Of a stretch of 64,000 nucleotides of DNA, positions 7,625-16,075 are shown piece after piece (the first letter of the stretch is position 1; the number at the start of each line of letters is the position of its first letter). Under the pieces are notes generated by a model. That model was not told where the DNA came from. It saw only the letters and a list, made by a program, of their open reading frames with translations, and ran no database searches. Source of the stretch: Acidimicrobiales bacterium (GTDB lineage Bacteria; Actinomycetota; Acidimicrobiia; Acidimicrobiales; Aldehydirespiratoraceae); assembly GCA_041394245.1 (NCBI GenBank), contig JAWKIR010000003.1, positions 248,001 to 312,000 of the forward strand, in the 5' to 3' direction. A program made the position numbers and the translations under genes.

Positions 7625-8773
7625 ATGCGCCGCCTCACCACCTGCCTGCTCGCCCTCGCGCTCCTCTCCGCCGCGTGCGGCGACGACGACGGTGACCCGA
7701 CCGGAGCCGTCGATCTCCCGTCCACGACCACCACCGCGGAGCCCGACACAACGGTCCCCGAAACGAGCGAGACCCCGCCGTCGATCACGGCCGCCGACCT
7801 GGCCGAGGTGGGCCCCTACCCCGTCGGCGTGACCACCCGCGAACTGCCCACCGGCAACCTCGTGGAGATCTGGTACCCCGCCGGCCCCGACGCCGAAGGG
7901 CAGACCGACACCTACGCCGTGCGCGACTTCACCCCGGAGATCATGGCGAACCTCGTGCCCGACGATCTCAACGATCGCGTGACCGTGGCCGCCGGCCGCG
8001 ACGCGACCACCGCCGAGGACGGGCCGTTCCCGCTGGTGCTGTTCAGCCACGGCTCCACCTCGTTCCGATTCCAGTCCACCAACCTCGCCCACCACCTCGC
8101 GTCGTGGGGCATGGTCGTTGCCTCGGCCGACCATCCCAGCCGGGCGCTGGCCAACCTCCTCGGCGGGCCCGATGATCCGCCGACGTCGGTCGACGACGTG
8201 CTGGCGGCACTCGAGCTCGTCCTCGCCGACGACACGCTCGGCCCGGCGATCGACGGCGAACGGCTCGGCATGAGCGGCCACTCCGCCGGCGGCGGCACGA
8301 CCCTCGGCGTCGTCGCGACCGGCGGGTTCGCCGGCTATGTGTCGTTCGCGTCGGGCGCGTCCGCCGACACCGACCTGCCCGACGTTCCGTCGATGTTCAT
8401 GGCCGGCAGCATCGACACGATCATCGAACCGACCCGCACACGCGACGCCTTCGATCGGGCACCGGCACCCAGCTGGTATCTGGAGTTCGAGGACTCGGGA
8501 CACCTGGCCTTCAGCGATCTCTGCGCCGTCGGCGACGGCGACGCCACCCTCATCGGCCTGGCCGACGCCGCCGGCCTGAGCGAGTTCCTCGACGACGGTG
8601 TCCGCCGGCTCGGAACCGACGGTTGCGAGGAACCGAACCGAGACGTGACCGAGGTGTGGCCCGGAATCCATCAGGCCACCACCGGCTTCTTCCGCTACGT
8701 CTTCGGCATCGACGCCGAACCGTTGGGGCTCGACGCATCGGCGGTCACCGGCGTCATCAGCGCCGCGAAGTAG
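7625..8773 (+). CDS. Secreted alpha/beta-hydrolase lipoprotein
   Basis: A 382-residue lipoprotein. The signal peptide ends in the lipobox LSAAC with Cys18, followed by a Thr/Pro/Asp-rich linker to about residue 55. The hydrolase domain has the oxyanion segment 'LFSHGSTSFRFQ' (139-150), the nucleophile elbow GHSAGG with Ser220, an acid candidate Asp264 and the catalytic His293 in 'DSGHLAF'. This order matches dienelactone-hydrolase/PAF-acetylhydrolase relatives, which cleave esters. It is probably anchored to the outer face of the membrane. The substrate is unknown. Confidence 0.85.
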   Translation: MRRLTTCLLALALLSAACGDDDGDPTGAVDLPSTTTTAEPDTTVPETSETPPSITAADLAEVGPYPVGVTTRELPTGNLVEIWYPAGPDAEGQTDTYAVRDFTPEIMANLVPDDLNDRVTVAAGRDATTAEDGPFPLVLFSHGSTSFRFQSTNLAHHLASWGMVVASADHPSRALANLLGGPDDPPTSVDDVLAALELVLADDTLGPAIDGERLGMSGHSAGGGTTLGVVATGGFAGYVSFASGASADTDLPDVPSMFMAGSIDTIIEPTRTRDAFDRAPAPSWYLEFEDSGHLAFSDLCAVGDGDATLIGLADAAGLSEFLDDGVRRLGTDGCEEPNRDVTEVWPGIHQATTGFFRYVFGIDAEPLGLDASAVTGVISAAK

Positions 8774-8797
8774 CCGCCGGCGCCCATCTCGGAACTG

Positions 8798-8823
8798 CTC
8801 AAGACCGGTTCGGGAGTTCCGAT
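8798..8823 (+). promoter_or_regulatory. Possible sigma-28 (FliA/WhiG)-type promoter
   Basis: CTCAAG at 8798-8803 and CCGAT at 8819-8823 are separated so that TCAA and CCGAT have 16 bases between them, the spacing of the TAAA-N16-CCGAT consensus of flagellar-type sigma factors. The predicted transcription start falls at about 8830-8833, on the GTG that opens the next gene, which suggests a leaderless mRNA. It is a pattern match only, with one mismatch in the upstream box. Confidence 0.4.
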
Positions 8824-8831
8824 GGGACGAG

Positions 8832-9032
8832 GTGACCTCGTTGATCGACGCCCTCTTCGCACCCGAGCGCCACTGCTCGTGCGGTCACCACGAGGGTTCG
8901 CACTGCCATGGCTTCAGCAACGAGGCCTGTATGTGGTGTGACTGCCGCGTGTTCGTCGACCGTGAACGCGAGCCGGTCGCGGCGTCACGTCGCGAAGCTG
9001 CGCCACTGCGCCACTTCTTCGCCTCCCGCTGA
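8832..9032 (+). CDS. Small Cys/His-rich protein, probable metal binder
   Basis: A 66-residue protein of unknown function. The core is 'CSCGHHEGSHCHGF' (residues 15-28) followed by 'CMWCDCRVF' (33-41), giving seven Cys and four His in under 30 residues, a pattern expected for a zinc ribbon or knuckle. The tail is basic and probably disordered. The GTG start coincides with the predicted start point of the sigma-28-like promoter. Dense metal-ligand spacing with little other complexity supports a real gene over a chance ORF. Other readings of this stretch lack codon bias. Confidence 0.6.
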   Translation: MTSLIDALFAPERHCSCGHHEGSHCHGFSNEACMWCDCRVFVDREREPVAASRREAAPLRHFFASR

Positions 9033-9144
9033 ACGACTCGGTCGCGCCGGGCGCGTAATTCGTTCGACGGCGGCACCGCGATTTCGTACGGTGCCCCACG
9101 GCGAACGACGACGGGTCGTTCCACCGGCGAAAGGAGCACGCATC

Positions 9145-9198
9145 ATGTTCACGATCCTCGCGACGCTGATCGCCGCCGTGCTCCCCGGTACCCGCTGA
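9145..9198 (+). CDS. Tiny ORF, 17 residues, hydrophobic
   Basis: The ORF reads MFTILATLIAAVLPGTR. It is preceded by a very good ribosome-binding site, GAAAGGAG at about 9129-9136, eight bases before the ATG. The peptide is a short hydrophobic helix, like small membrane peptides or leader peptides. No attenuator-like hairpin was recognised after it. It lies in a stretch that otherwise has no gene between 9033 and 9341. Function unknown. Confidence 0.35.
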   Translation: MFTILATLIAAVLPGTR

Positions 9199-9341
9199 CG
9201 CAGCGCCCGGCCTGACGCCCCTGCGCGGCGTCCCTGCGCCGACCCCGCGATGTCGCCACGTCCGCCGCACCCTCACCGGTCCGGCGCGTCCCCGCCGGTC
9301 GTCTGTCCCCCGAGACCCCTCGATCACTCGAAGGATTCATC

Positions 9342-9482
9342 ATGCACGAACTCATGGTCCTCGCGTTCATCCGCGACCGGCAGATGTACCCGGCATGGCG
9401 CGAGCGCGGACCGGTCCATCGACCGACCCGACCTGCGCCCCGCCCCGTCCCCCCGCGGCGGCTGCGACCGGGGCGTCGGTAG
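9342..9482 (+). CDS. Small ORF, 46 residues, basic tail
   Basis: The ORF begins 'MHELMVLAFIRDRQMYPAWR' and ends in a Pro/Arg-rich tail. A ribosome-binding site, GAAGGA, lies at 9329-9334, seven bases before the ATG. The upstream tiny ORF has a similar layout (AAGGA box, then ATCATG), so the two may form a pair. It ends 46 bases before the DUF2236 gene. I do not recognise the product; the low-complexity tail could be chance read-through of GC-rich sequence. Confidence 0.35.
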   Translation: MHELMVLAFIRDRQMYPAWRERGPVHRPTRPAPRPVPPRRLRPGRR

Positions 9483-9528
9483 GTCCGACCACCAACGGCG
9501 GGGGTCACGCCCGTACGATGCGTACGAC

Positions 9529-10410
9529 GTGATCCCCGCCACTGAATCCCTCGAGGACTTCCGGAATCGGTTCGGACGAGGGATCCGCCGCGTCCTCGCC
9601 GGCACCACCGATGCCCCCGAACGGTCGGTCCCCTTCGAGGACGACCCCGGCCTTTTCGGGCCCGACAGCGCCACCTTCGAGGTGCACGGCGACGCGTCGA
9701 TGATCATCGGAGGCATCCGGGCCCTCCTGCTCCAGACGATGCACCCGCTGGCCATGGCCGGCGTCGCCGACCATTCGGACTATCGCCGCGATCCACTCGG
9801 GCGTCTCCACCGCACCGGCGGTTTCGTCGGCACCACGACCTTCGGCACGACCGACGAGGCGGAGACGGCGATACGCGTCGTCCGCCGCATCCACGAACGG
9901 GTGCAGGGCCACGCCCCCGACGGACGGCCCTATCACGCCACCGATCCCCACCTGCTGCAGTTCGTGCACTGCACCGAGGTCGACAGCTTCCTGCGGGCCC
10001 GCGAGCGATATGGCGCCACCCCGCTGTCGGCCGGCGCGGGCGACCGGTACGTCGAGGAGATGGCCGTAATCGCCGAGAAACTCGGCGTGCGTCGGGCCCC
10101 ACGCAGCCGCGACGACCTCGCCGCCGTGCTCCACAGCTACCGCCCCGAGTACCACATCGGCAGCCAGGCCCGCGGAACCGTCCGCTTCCTCGCGTGGCCA
10201 CCACTCCCGTTGGCCACTCGCCCGGCCTACGGACTGGCATTCACCGCAGCGGTGTCGATGCTGCCCCGCCACGCCCGTCGCGCCCTGCGGTTGCCCGTCG
10301 CTCCGCTGGCCGAACCACTCGCCATACGACCGGCCGCCACGGTGCTCATGCGCACGCTCGGCTGGGCCCTCGGCGACCATCCGTCGGCCGCGACCCGTCC
10401 GACCGCCTGA
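9529..10410 (+). CDS. MpaB/DUF2236-family oxygenase-like protein
   Basis: A 293-residue DUF2236 protein, a family related to rubber oxygenase Lcp and fungal MpaB. Characteristic segments are 'LLQTMHPLAMAGVADHSDYRR' (around residues 65-85), 'FVGTTTFGTTDEA' and 'THPHLLQFVHCTEVDSF'-like sequence ('DPHLLQFVHCTEVDSF'), with conserved His residues that may bind heme. The GTG at 9529 is used since homology starts within 15 residues of it; longer readings from 9250 enter the region of the small ORFs. The partner substrate is unknown; cytoplasmic location is likely. Confidence 0.8.
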   Translation: MIPATESLEDFRNRFGRGIRRVLAGTTDAPERSVPFEDDPGLFGPDSATFEVHGDASMIIGGIRALLLQTMHPLAMAGVADHSDYRRDPLGRLHRTGGFVGTTTFGTTDEAETAIRVVRRIHERVQGHAPDGRPYHATDPHLLQFVHCTEVDSFLRARERYGATPLSAGAGDRYVEEMAVIAEKLGVRRAPRSRDDLAAVLHSYRPEYHIGSQARGTVRFLAWPPLPLATRPAYGLAFTAAVSMLPRHARRALRLPVAPLAEPLAIRPAATVLMRTLGWALGDHPSAATRPTA

Positions 10411-10426
10411 CCTAGGGTCGGAGACC

Positions 10427-10678
10427 ATGGAACTGGTCGAGGTGCAGCGGTTGATGGACGAGCTCTACGGGGCGACCGACCGGGAGCGGGGCGTGCCGTC
10501 CACCGTGGCGTGGCTGTGCGAGGAGCTGGGTGAGCTCGCCCAAGCGGTGCGCAAGGGCACGCGCGAGCAGCAGCTCCACGAGTTCGGCGACGTGCTCGCC
10601 TGGCTGGCATCGCTCGCCAACCAGCTCGACATCGACCTCGACGAGGCGATGCAGCGTTACGTCACCGACCCGCCCTGA
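10427..10678 (+). CDS. MazG-like nucleotide pyrophosphohydrolase
   Basis: An 83-residue minimal MazG-fold protein. The metal-binding pattern is complete: Glu32/Glu33 and Glu36 in 'CEELGELAQA', then Glu52 and Asp55 in 'HEFGDVLAWLA'. Such all-alpha proteins hydrolyse nucleoside triphosphates to monophosphates, often clearing damaged nucleotides. The size fits single-domain actinobacterial members. It starts 16 bases after the DUF2236 gene and converges on the lipoprotein gene at 10683, leaving four bases between. Confidence 0.85.
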   Translation: MELVEVQRLMDELYGATDRERGVPSTVAWLCEELGELAQAVRKGTREQQLHEFGDVLAWLASLANQLDIDLDEAMQRYVTDPP

Positions 10679-10682
10679 ACAC

Positions 10683-11291
10683 TCACGCCACGGCGTCGAG
10701 CGTCTCGAGCACCGCCGCCAACGATGTCGAACCGGAGTCCCACGACGGCGCGATCCCCGCGTGGTGGGCGCCCTCTTCGCCGCACCCCAGCCACAGACCC
10801 TCGAGATGCGGCCGACGGAACCCGTCGGGGGTCACCGGACCGAGAAATGCGACCACCCCGGTGCCGAGCTCGATCGCGTCACGGATCGTGCCGAAGCCGA
10901 CATGGCTCGGGTTGTACGACACCACGATCGACATGATCTCACCGGCGGTGATCTGCTCCACCGCCTGGTCGCCGCGACGATCGAGGGCGAGCTCGTCGAC
11001 CTCGACCGACAGCACCACGACATCGGATCCTTCGGCATCACCGGCGGAGATCCACGCGATCCGGCCCCGCACGACCACGCGGCTCGCCGCGGCGAGATCG
11101 GCCATCGAGTCCGACGGTTCGTAGTCGTAGGTGATCCCGACCTCGGTCAGGGCACGCGCCGCGCCGAACGAGTCGCAGCTCACCGGTTCCGCCGGCGCCT
11201 CGAGGTCATCGGGCGGCGCCGTGGCATCGTCGCCACAGGCCGCAGCCAGCAGGGCGAGCGCCACTGCGACGGCCGCGGTGCGACGGGTCAA
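10683..11291 (-). CDS. Hypothetical lipoprotein, coupled to asd
   Basis: A 202-residue lipoprotein with signal peptide 'TRRTAAVAVALALLAAAC' and acylated Cys19 after the lipobox. The mature part has no motif I recognise; it contains beta-rich segments ('VVVRGRIAWISAG', 'VVVLSVEVDEL') that resemble small extracellular beta-barrel domains. The start is a TTG that overlaps the asd stop (TTGA), implying translational coupling to asd. It is otherwise unrelated to amino-acid synthesis by sequence. Function unknown. Confidence 0.75.
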   Translation of the reverse strand: MTRRTAAVAVALALLAAACGDDATAPPDDLEAPAEPVSCDSFGAARALTEVGITYDYEPSDSMADLAAASRVVVRGRIAWISAGDAEGSDVVVLSVEVDELALDRRGDQAVEQITAGEIMSIVVSYNPSHVGFGTIRDAIELGTGVVAFLGPVTPDGFRRPHLEGLWLGCGEEGAHHAGIAPSWDSGSTSLAAVLETLDAVA

Positions 11292-12316
11292 AGCAGGCCC
11301 TGGGCCACCATCGACTCGGCGATCTGGATCGTGTTGAGCGCCGCACCCTTGCGGAGGTTGTCGCCCGACACGAACAGCGACAGGCCGTGCTCGACAGTGG
11401 GGTCGACCCGAACACGACCGACGTAGGTCGGATCGGCGCCCGCGGCCTTGAGCGGGGTGGGCACGTCGGTCAGGACGACACCTTCGGTGCGGCCGAGCAG
11501 CTCGATCGCCCGTTCGACGGTGATCGCCGACGAGAACCGGGCGTTGATCGAGAGCGAATGGCCGGTGAAGACGGGGACACGTACGCACGTGCCCGACACG
11601 GCGAGATCGGGGAGACCGAGGATCTTGCGGCTCTCGTCGCGCAGCTTCTGCTCCTCGCTGGTCTCGAGGGAGCCGTCGTCGACCAGCGAACCGGCGAAGG
11701 GCACCACGTTGCAGGCGATCGGCTCGACGAAGTTCTCACCGTGCTCGAGGGCCACGGCGCCACCCTCGTAGGTGAGCCCCGGTCCGTCGGTGCCGACCTT
11801 CTGGAGCTGGGTGTCGAGCTCGTCGACACCGGAGAGCCCAGCGCCCGAAACCGCCTGGTAGGTCGAGATCACGAGGGCCTCGAGACCGGCTTCGTCGGAC
11901 AGCGCCTTGAGCGGCGCCATGGCGACCATGGTGGTGCAGTTCGGATTGGCGACGATGCCCTTGGGGATGTCGCGCAGCGCCTCGGGATTGACCTCGGGGA
12001 CGACGAGCGGCACGTCGGGGTCCATACGCCAGGCCGAGGAGTTGTCGATCACGATGCAGCCGGCGGCGGCGACCCTGGGGGCCAGCTCCTTGCTGGTGGC
12101 CCCGCCGGCGGAGAAGATCACGATGTCGAGGCCGGTGTAGTCGGCCGTGGCTGCGTCTTCCACCGTGATGTCGCGGCCCTGCCACTCGATCGTGCGGCCC
12201 GCGGAACGGGCCGAGGCGAAGAGCCGCAGCGTGTCGACCGGAAAGTCCCGCTCGGCGAGCAGTGTCTGTACGACGCCGCCGACCTGGCCGGTGGCACCAA
12301 CGATTCCTACGTCCAT
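11288..12316 (-). CDS. asd: Aspartate-semialdehyde dehydrogenase
   Basis: A 342-residue enzyme that reduces beta-aspartyl phosphate to aspartate semialdehyde, the branch point for lysine, diaminopimelate, methionine and threonine. The NADP-binding loop GATGQVGG is at residues 7-14, the catalytic Cys127 is in 'NPNCTT', and the substrate-binding 'SGTCVRVPVFTGHS' comes later. I chose the ATG at 12316 because 'MDVGIVGATG' is the family's exact N-terminus; the open frame extends further upstream only as an overlap with the P450 gene. In many actinobacteria asd follows lysC; none is seen here. Confidence 0.95.
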   Translation of the reverse strand: MDVGIVGATGQVGGVVQTLLAERDFPVDTLRLFASARSAGRTIEWQGRDITVEDAATADYTGLDIVIFSAGGATSKELAPRVAAAGCIVIDNSSAWRMDPDVPLVVPEVNPEALRDIPKGIVANPNCTTMVAMAPLKALSDEAGLEALVISTYQAVSGAGLSGVDELDTQLQKVGTDGPGLTYEGGAVALEHGENFVEPIACNVVPFAGSLVDDGSLETSEEQKLRDESRKILGLPDLAVSGTCVRVPVFTGHSLSINARFSSAITVERAIELLGRTEGVVLTDVPTPLKAAGADPTYVGRVRVDPTVEHGLSLFVSGDNLRKGAALNTIQIAESMVAQGLL

Positions 12317-12362
12317 GCAGAGCAGGCTACCGGCGCCACGCAGCGCGATCCGAGCGGTTTTC

Positions 12363-13574
12363 TCAGACGGTGAGCGGCACCGACTTGTAGCCCCGCACGG
12401 TGGAGGTGTGGACCCACTCGATGGCGGCGTGGTCGACGTCCCAGGTCCCGTAGCGCTGCACCATCTGGGCCAGCCCGATCCGCCCTTCGAGGCGGGCGAG
12501 CGCGGCCCCGATGCAGAAGTGGGCGCCGTAGCCGAACGAGAGGTGGCGGTCGATGTCGCGATGGATGTCGAAACGATCGGCGTCGGCGAAGTGTCGTTCG
12601 TCGCGATTGCCGCTGCCGTTGACCAGCAAGAGGTTGGACCCGGCGGGCACGACCTGGCCGTGGAACTCGACATCACGCATCACCCGGCGACCCTGCACCG
12701 GAGACGGTGCCTCGTAGCGGAGGATCTCCTCGATCGCGTTCGGGATCAACGCGTCGTTCTCCCCCAGCTCGCGGAGCTGGTCGGGGTGATCGGCGAGCAG
12801 GACGATGCCCCACGCCAACATCCGGGCCACGGTCTCGCTGCCGGCCCCGGCGATGAGGGCCACGTAGCCCATGATCTCGTCGTTCGTCAGCGGACGAGTC
12901 GAGCCGTCCTCGAGCTCGCGCTCGTGCGTTGCCAACACGGTGAGGAGATCATCGGTGGGGTTCACCCGACGTTCGTTGCACAGATCGGGGATCATCTCGT
13001 AGACGGCGTTGCCGAGATTCTCGCCCTCCACGAGAACTCGACTCCCTGTCGTGGTGTCCTCGTCGATCGCCAGCCCCCCGTCGACCGACGCCCGCATCTC
13101 CATCTCGAGCCCCTCCGGGAAGCCGAGCAGGGCGAGGATCACGGTCGGCGGAAGGAGGGAGGAGAACGCTTCGACGAAGTCGAACACCGGAGCGTCCTCG
13201 AGTGGTTCGAGCAATCGGCCGCAGACCCGCTCGATGCGTGCCTCGAGCCCGTCGATCTTGCGGGGGGTGAACGCCCGGCTCACCAGCTTGCGCAACAAGG
13301 TGTGTTCGGGCGGGTCTCGGAAGATGAACATGGGCAGCGGGAACTCGTCGTCGCTCATCATGTCGAGCGTCGTGCCGAAGCGCGAGACATAGGTGTCGGT
13401 GTCGAGCAGACACTCCAGCACGTCGTCGTAGCGCGTCAGCGCGAAGAAGTTCTTGGCGTCGTTGCGATAGATCGGGGTCTCGTCGCGCATCCGCCGCCAG
13501 ACCTCGTGAGCCCGGACGTCGACGTCGAAGTCGAACGGGTCGTAGTAGATCTCGTCGTCGGTGGTGCTGGTCAT
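12363..13574 (-). CDS. Cytochrome P450
   Basis: A 403-residue soluble bacterial P450 monooxygenase. The I-helix oxygen-activation motif is 'AGAGSETVAR', the ExxR pair is in 'EEILRYEAP', and the heme-binding loop is 'FGYGAHFCIGAALAR' with Cys354 as the iron ligand. The N-terminus lacks a membrane anchor. A strong ribosome-binding site (GGAGGCGACAAC) precedes the ATG at 13574. No ferredoxin or reductase gene is adjacent, so electron partners must be elsewhere. The sequence resembles the CYP125/CYP142-like actinobacterial group only loosely; substrate unknown. Confidence 0.92.
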   Translation of the reverse strand: MTSTTDDEIYYDPFDFDVDVRAHEVWRRMRDETPIYRNDAKNFFALTRYDDVLECLLDTDTYVSRFGTTLDMMSDDEFPLPMFIFRDPPEHTLLRKLVSRAFTPRKIDGLEARIERVCGRLLEPLEDAPVFDFVEAFSSLLPPTVILALLGFPEGLEMEMRASVDGGLAIDEDTTTGSRVLVEGENLGNAVYEMIPDLCNERRVNPTDDLLTVLATHERELEDGSTRPLTNDEIMGYVALIAGAGSETVARMLAWGIVLLADHPDQLRELGENDALIPNAIEEILRYEAPSPVQGRRVMRDVEFHGQVVPAGSNLLLVNGSGNRDERHFADADRFDIHRDIDRHLSFGYGAHFCIGAALARLEGRIGLAQMVQRYGTWDVDHAAIEWVHTSTVRGYKSVPLTV

Positions 13575-13646
13575 GTTGTCGCCTCCGTCGACACGAATCG
13601 TGCCACGTGCCGACACTGCGCGGCGAACCTCACCCCCGCCGCGTGC

Positions 13647-14474
13647 TCAGTCGGCGAGCGATCCGTAGTCGGCGGCGTGCTCGCGCCACCACGCATCGAC
13701 CCGGGCGTAGACCTCGTCGTCGGAGAGCTCGCCCTCGGTTCGCTTCACGTCGAGCAGCATCTGGAGGATGTCGCCGATGTGGCGGCCGCCGCCGGTGCCG
13801 AGATGGGCCATCACGGCCTGGCCGTCGATCTGCGGACGCTCGGCCGCGCGACGCTCCTCCTCGGCGAGGCCGGCGATGCGACGTTCGAGATCGTCGATGG
13901 CCGACTGGAGATCGGCGGCCTTCTGACGATTCCGCGTCGTGCAGTCGGAACGGACCAACGCATTGAGGCGGCCGAGCAGAGGACCGGCGTCGCGGGCGTA
14001 GCGACGCACGGCGCTGTCGGACCACCCTTCGGCGTAGCCCTTGAAGCGACCGCTCAGCCGGACCAGCTCGCTGACCTCGTCGACGGTGTCGTCGTCGTAG
14101 CCGAGCGTCGCCATCCGTTGACGGGTCATGCGGGAGCCGACCACCTCGTGGTGGCGGAAGGTGACCCCGCCGTGTTCGAAACTGCGGGTCCGGGGCTTCG
14201 CGATGTCGTGGAACAGGGCCGCGAGCCGCACGATCACGTCGGCGGGAGTCTTCGCCACGACGGCGATGGTGTGCGAGAGCACGTCCTTGTGGCGATGGAT
14301 GGGGTCCTGTTCCATCCGCAGCGCGGGCAGTTCGGGCACGAGCGTGTCGATGCGGCCGCTGTCGACGGCGGACCACAACGCGCCGGACACGTCGTCGGCC
14401 ATGAGGATCGCCGACAACGCCTCGGCGCCGCCGGTGATGTCGTCGCGCTCGTCGGTCGTCGAAGTCGTTTCCAT
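13647..14474 (-). CDS. HD-domain protein like the C-terminal half of CCA enzymes
   Basis: A 275-residue protein matching the HD-domain half of actinobacterial CCA tRNA nucleotidyltransferase (PcnA). It shows 'DPIHRHKDVLSHTI' (57-70), the metal-binding His-Asp at 89-90 in 'LAALFHDIAKPRTR', 'VTFRHHEVVGSRMTRQRM' and 'LVRSDCTTRNRQKAADLQ'. The N-terminal nucleotidyltransferase head of the full enzyme (about 480 residues) is missing, and nothing upstream encodes it. It could be a stand-alone phosphohydrolase. The start at 14474 is 27 bases from the divergent SDR gene. Confidence 0.8.
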   Translation of the reverse strand: METTSTTDERDDITGGAEALSAILMADDVSGALWSAVDSGRIDTLVPELPALRMEQDPIHRHKDVLSHTIAVVAKTPADVIVRLAALFHDIAKPRTRSFEHGGVTFRHHEVVGSRMTRQRMATLGYDDDTVDEVSELVRLSGRFKGYAEGWSDSAVRRYARDAGPLLGRLNALVRSDCTTRNRQKAADLQSAIDDLERRIAGLAEEERRAAERPQIDGQAVMAHLGTGGGRHIGDILQMLLDVKRTEGELSDDEVYARVDAWWREHAADYGSLAD

Positions 14475-14501
14475 CGCGCCGAAAGTCTACGGTCGTGATC
14501 C

Positions 14502-15290
14502 ATGGGACTCGACCAATTCAGACTCGACGACAAAGTTGCCATCATCACCGGGGCCGGTCGCGGCATCGGCGCAGCCACGGCTGCGATGTTCGCGCAGGCC
14601 GGTGCCCACGTGGTGATCGGGGCACGGACCGCGGAGCAGCTGGCCACGGTGGCGTCCGAGGTCGAGGCCCACGGGAGACGTGCCGTGGTCGTCGCCGGCG
14701 ACCTCTCGACCCGCGAAGGGCTCGCCACGCTGGTCGATGCAGCCGTGACGGAGTTCGGCGGCATCGACGTGGTCGTCAACAATGTCGGCGGTTCGATGCC
14801 GCAGGCGTTCATGGACACCAGCGAGAAGGCCTTCGACGGGGCGATGCGCTGGAACGTCACGACGGCGTTCAACCTGAGCCAGCTCGCGGTTCCCCACCTG
14901 GTCGAGCGACCAGGCGCCAACATCGTCAACATCGCGTCGACCGCGGGGCTCTTCGCCAGCCGCGGGTTCGCGGCCTACGGCACGGCGAAGGCCGCGCTCG
15001 TCCACCTGACCAAGGCGCTTGCCCAGGACCTCGCCCCCAAGATCCGGGTCAACGCGGTGTGCCCGGGCTCGATCGCCACCTCGGCACTCGACATCGTGCT
15101 CCAGACCCCCGAACTCGAACAGGCGATGAACGAGTCGACGCCGCTGGGTCGCCTCGGCGAGCCCGACGAGATCGCCGCGGCCGCGCTCTTCCTCGCCTCG
15201 CCCGCATCGGCCTACACGACGGGCCAGTTCCTCGGGGTCGACGGGGGGATCACCGGCTCCAACCTCGACATGGGGATTCCCGACGTCTGA
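14502..15290 (+). CDS. SDR-family oxidoreductase
   Basis: A 262-residue classical short-chain dehydrogenase. It has TGAGRGIG at residues 16-23, NNVG at 93-96 (in place of the usual NNAG), Ser146, Tyr159 and Lys163, and ends with 'GQFLGVDGGITGSNL'. It resembles the 3-oxoacyl-ACP reductase/7-alpha-hydroxysteroid dehydrogenase group, but substrate cannot be assigned. It is followed after 28 bases by a PIG-L deacetylase gene on the same strand, so an operon is plausible. Confidence 0.9.
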   Translation: MGLDQFRLDDKVAIITGAGRGIGAATAAMFAQAGAHVVIGARTAEQLATVASEVEAHGRRAVVVAGDLSTREGLATLVDAAVTEFGGIDVVVNNVGGSMPQAFMDTSEKAFDGAMRWNVTTAFNLSQLAVPHLVERPGANIVNIASTAGLFASRGFAAYGTAKAALVHLTKALAQDLAPKIRVNAVCPGSIATSALDIVLQTPELEQAMNESTPLGRLGEPDEIAAAALFLASPASAYTTGQFLGVDGGITGSNLDMGIPDV

Positions 15291-15318
15291 GCCGATCGCC
15301 GATCCGTAGGCTGGCTCG

Positions 15319-16056
15319 ATGGCGCTCGCAGACCTGATCCACGCCGACGACGACTTCCTGCCGAGCAAGGCGTTGCTCGTCGTCGCGCACCCCGACGACA
15401 TCGACTTCGGTGCCGCGGGCACGGTCGCGACCCTGACGAACCATGGCGTCGAGGTCGTCTACGGCCTCGTCACCAGCGGCCAGGCCGGCGAGCCGGCGCA
15501 CCTCAGCCCGGCGGAGCTCACCGAGATCCGCCGGAAGGAGCAGACGGCCGCGGCTGCGATCGTGGGTGTCTCCGAACTCCACTGGCTCGGCTTCCCCGAC
15601 GGCCACCTCGTGGCCGACCTCACGCTACGCAAGGCGATTGCCCGCCTCATCCGGATCGTGAGGCCCGATCTCGTGATCACCCAGACACCGGTGCGCAACC
15701 TCGACCGGATCTACGCCGCTCATCCCGACCATCTCGCGGCCGGTGAAGCGACCGTGTCGGCCGTGTACCCCGACGCCCGCAACGGGCACTCCTTCCCCGA
15801 GTTGCTCGCCGAGGGCCACGAACCCCACGCGGTGCCCCGGGTGTGGCTGATGGCGGGCAACGACCACAACCTCCATGTCGACATCACCGACTCGCTCGAT
15901 CGCAAGATCGAGGCCTTGATGGCCCACGAGTCGCAGAACGCGCCGCGGGCCGACACCTTGCCGACCATGATCCGCGAGTGGGCCCACGCCGGCGGCACCG
16001 GCGCCGGCCTCGAGGGGCGGGCCATCGAGTCGTTCAAGGTCGTCCACACCGAGTAG
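15319..16056 (+). CDS. PIG-L/LmbE-family deacetylase
   Basis: A 245-residue zinc hydrolase. The metal-binding motif AHPDD is at residues 23-27 and the third ligand His is in 'AAHPDHLAAGEA'. Family members remove acetyl groups from N-acetylglucosamine-containing molecules, including MshB (mycothiol) and Mca (mycothiol conjugates). The C-terminal sequence is shorter than MshB/Mca (around 290 residues), so I do not assign mycothiol chemistry. It sits downstream of an SDR gene, which may act on the same compound. Confidence 0.85.
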   Translation: MALADLIHADDDFLPSKALLVVAHPDDIDFGAAGTVATLTNHGVEVVYGLVTSGQAGEPAHLSPAELTEIRRKEQTAAAAIVGVSELHWLGFPDGHLVADLTLRKAIARLIRIVRPDLVITQTPVRNLDRIYAAHPDHLAAGEATVSAVYPDARNGHSFPELLAEGHEPHAVPRVWLMAGNDHNLHVDITDSLDRKIEALMAHESQNAPRADTLPTMIREWAHAGGTGAGLEGRAIESFKVVHTE

Positions 16057-16075
16057 CCGGACAGGCCGAGCCCGC

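Noticed and set aside
11288..12676. 462-residue reading of asd
   Set aside because: The first 120 codons are antisense-like low complexity inside the P450 gene; the enzyme begins at MDVGIVGATG.
12147..14498. Long plus-strand open frame (783 codons)
   Set aside because: It is antisense to P450, asd and the HD gene, which have clear motifs.
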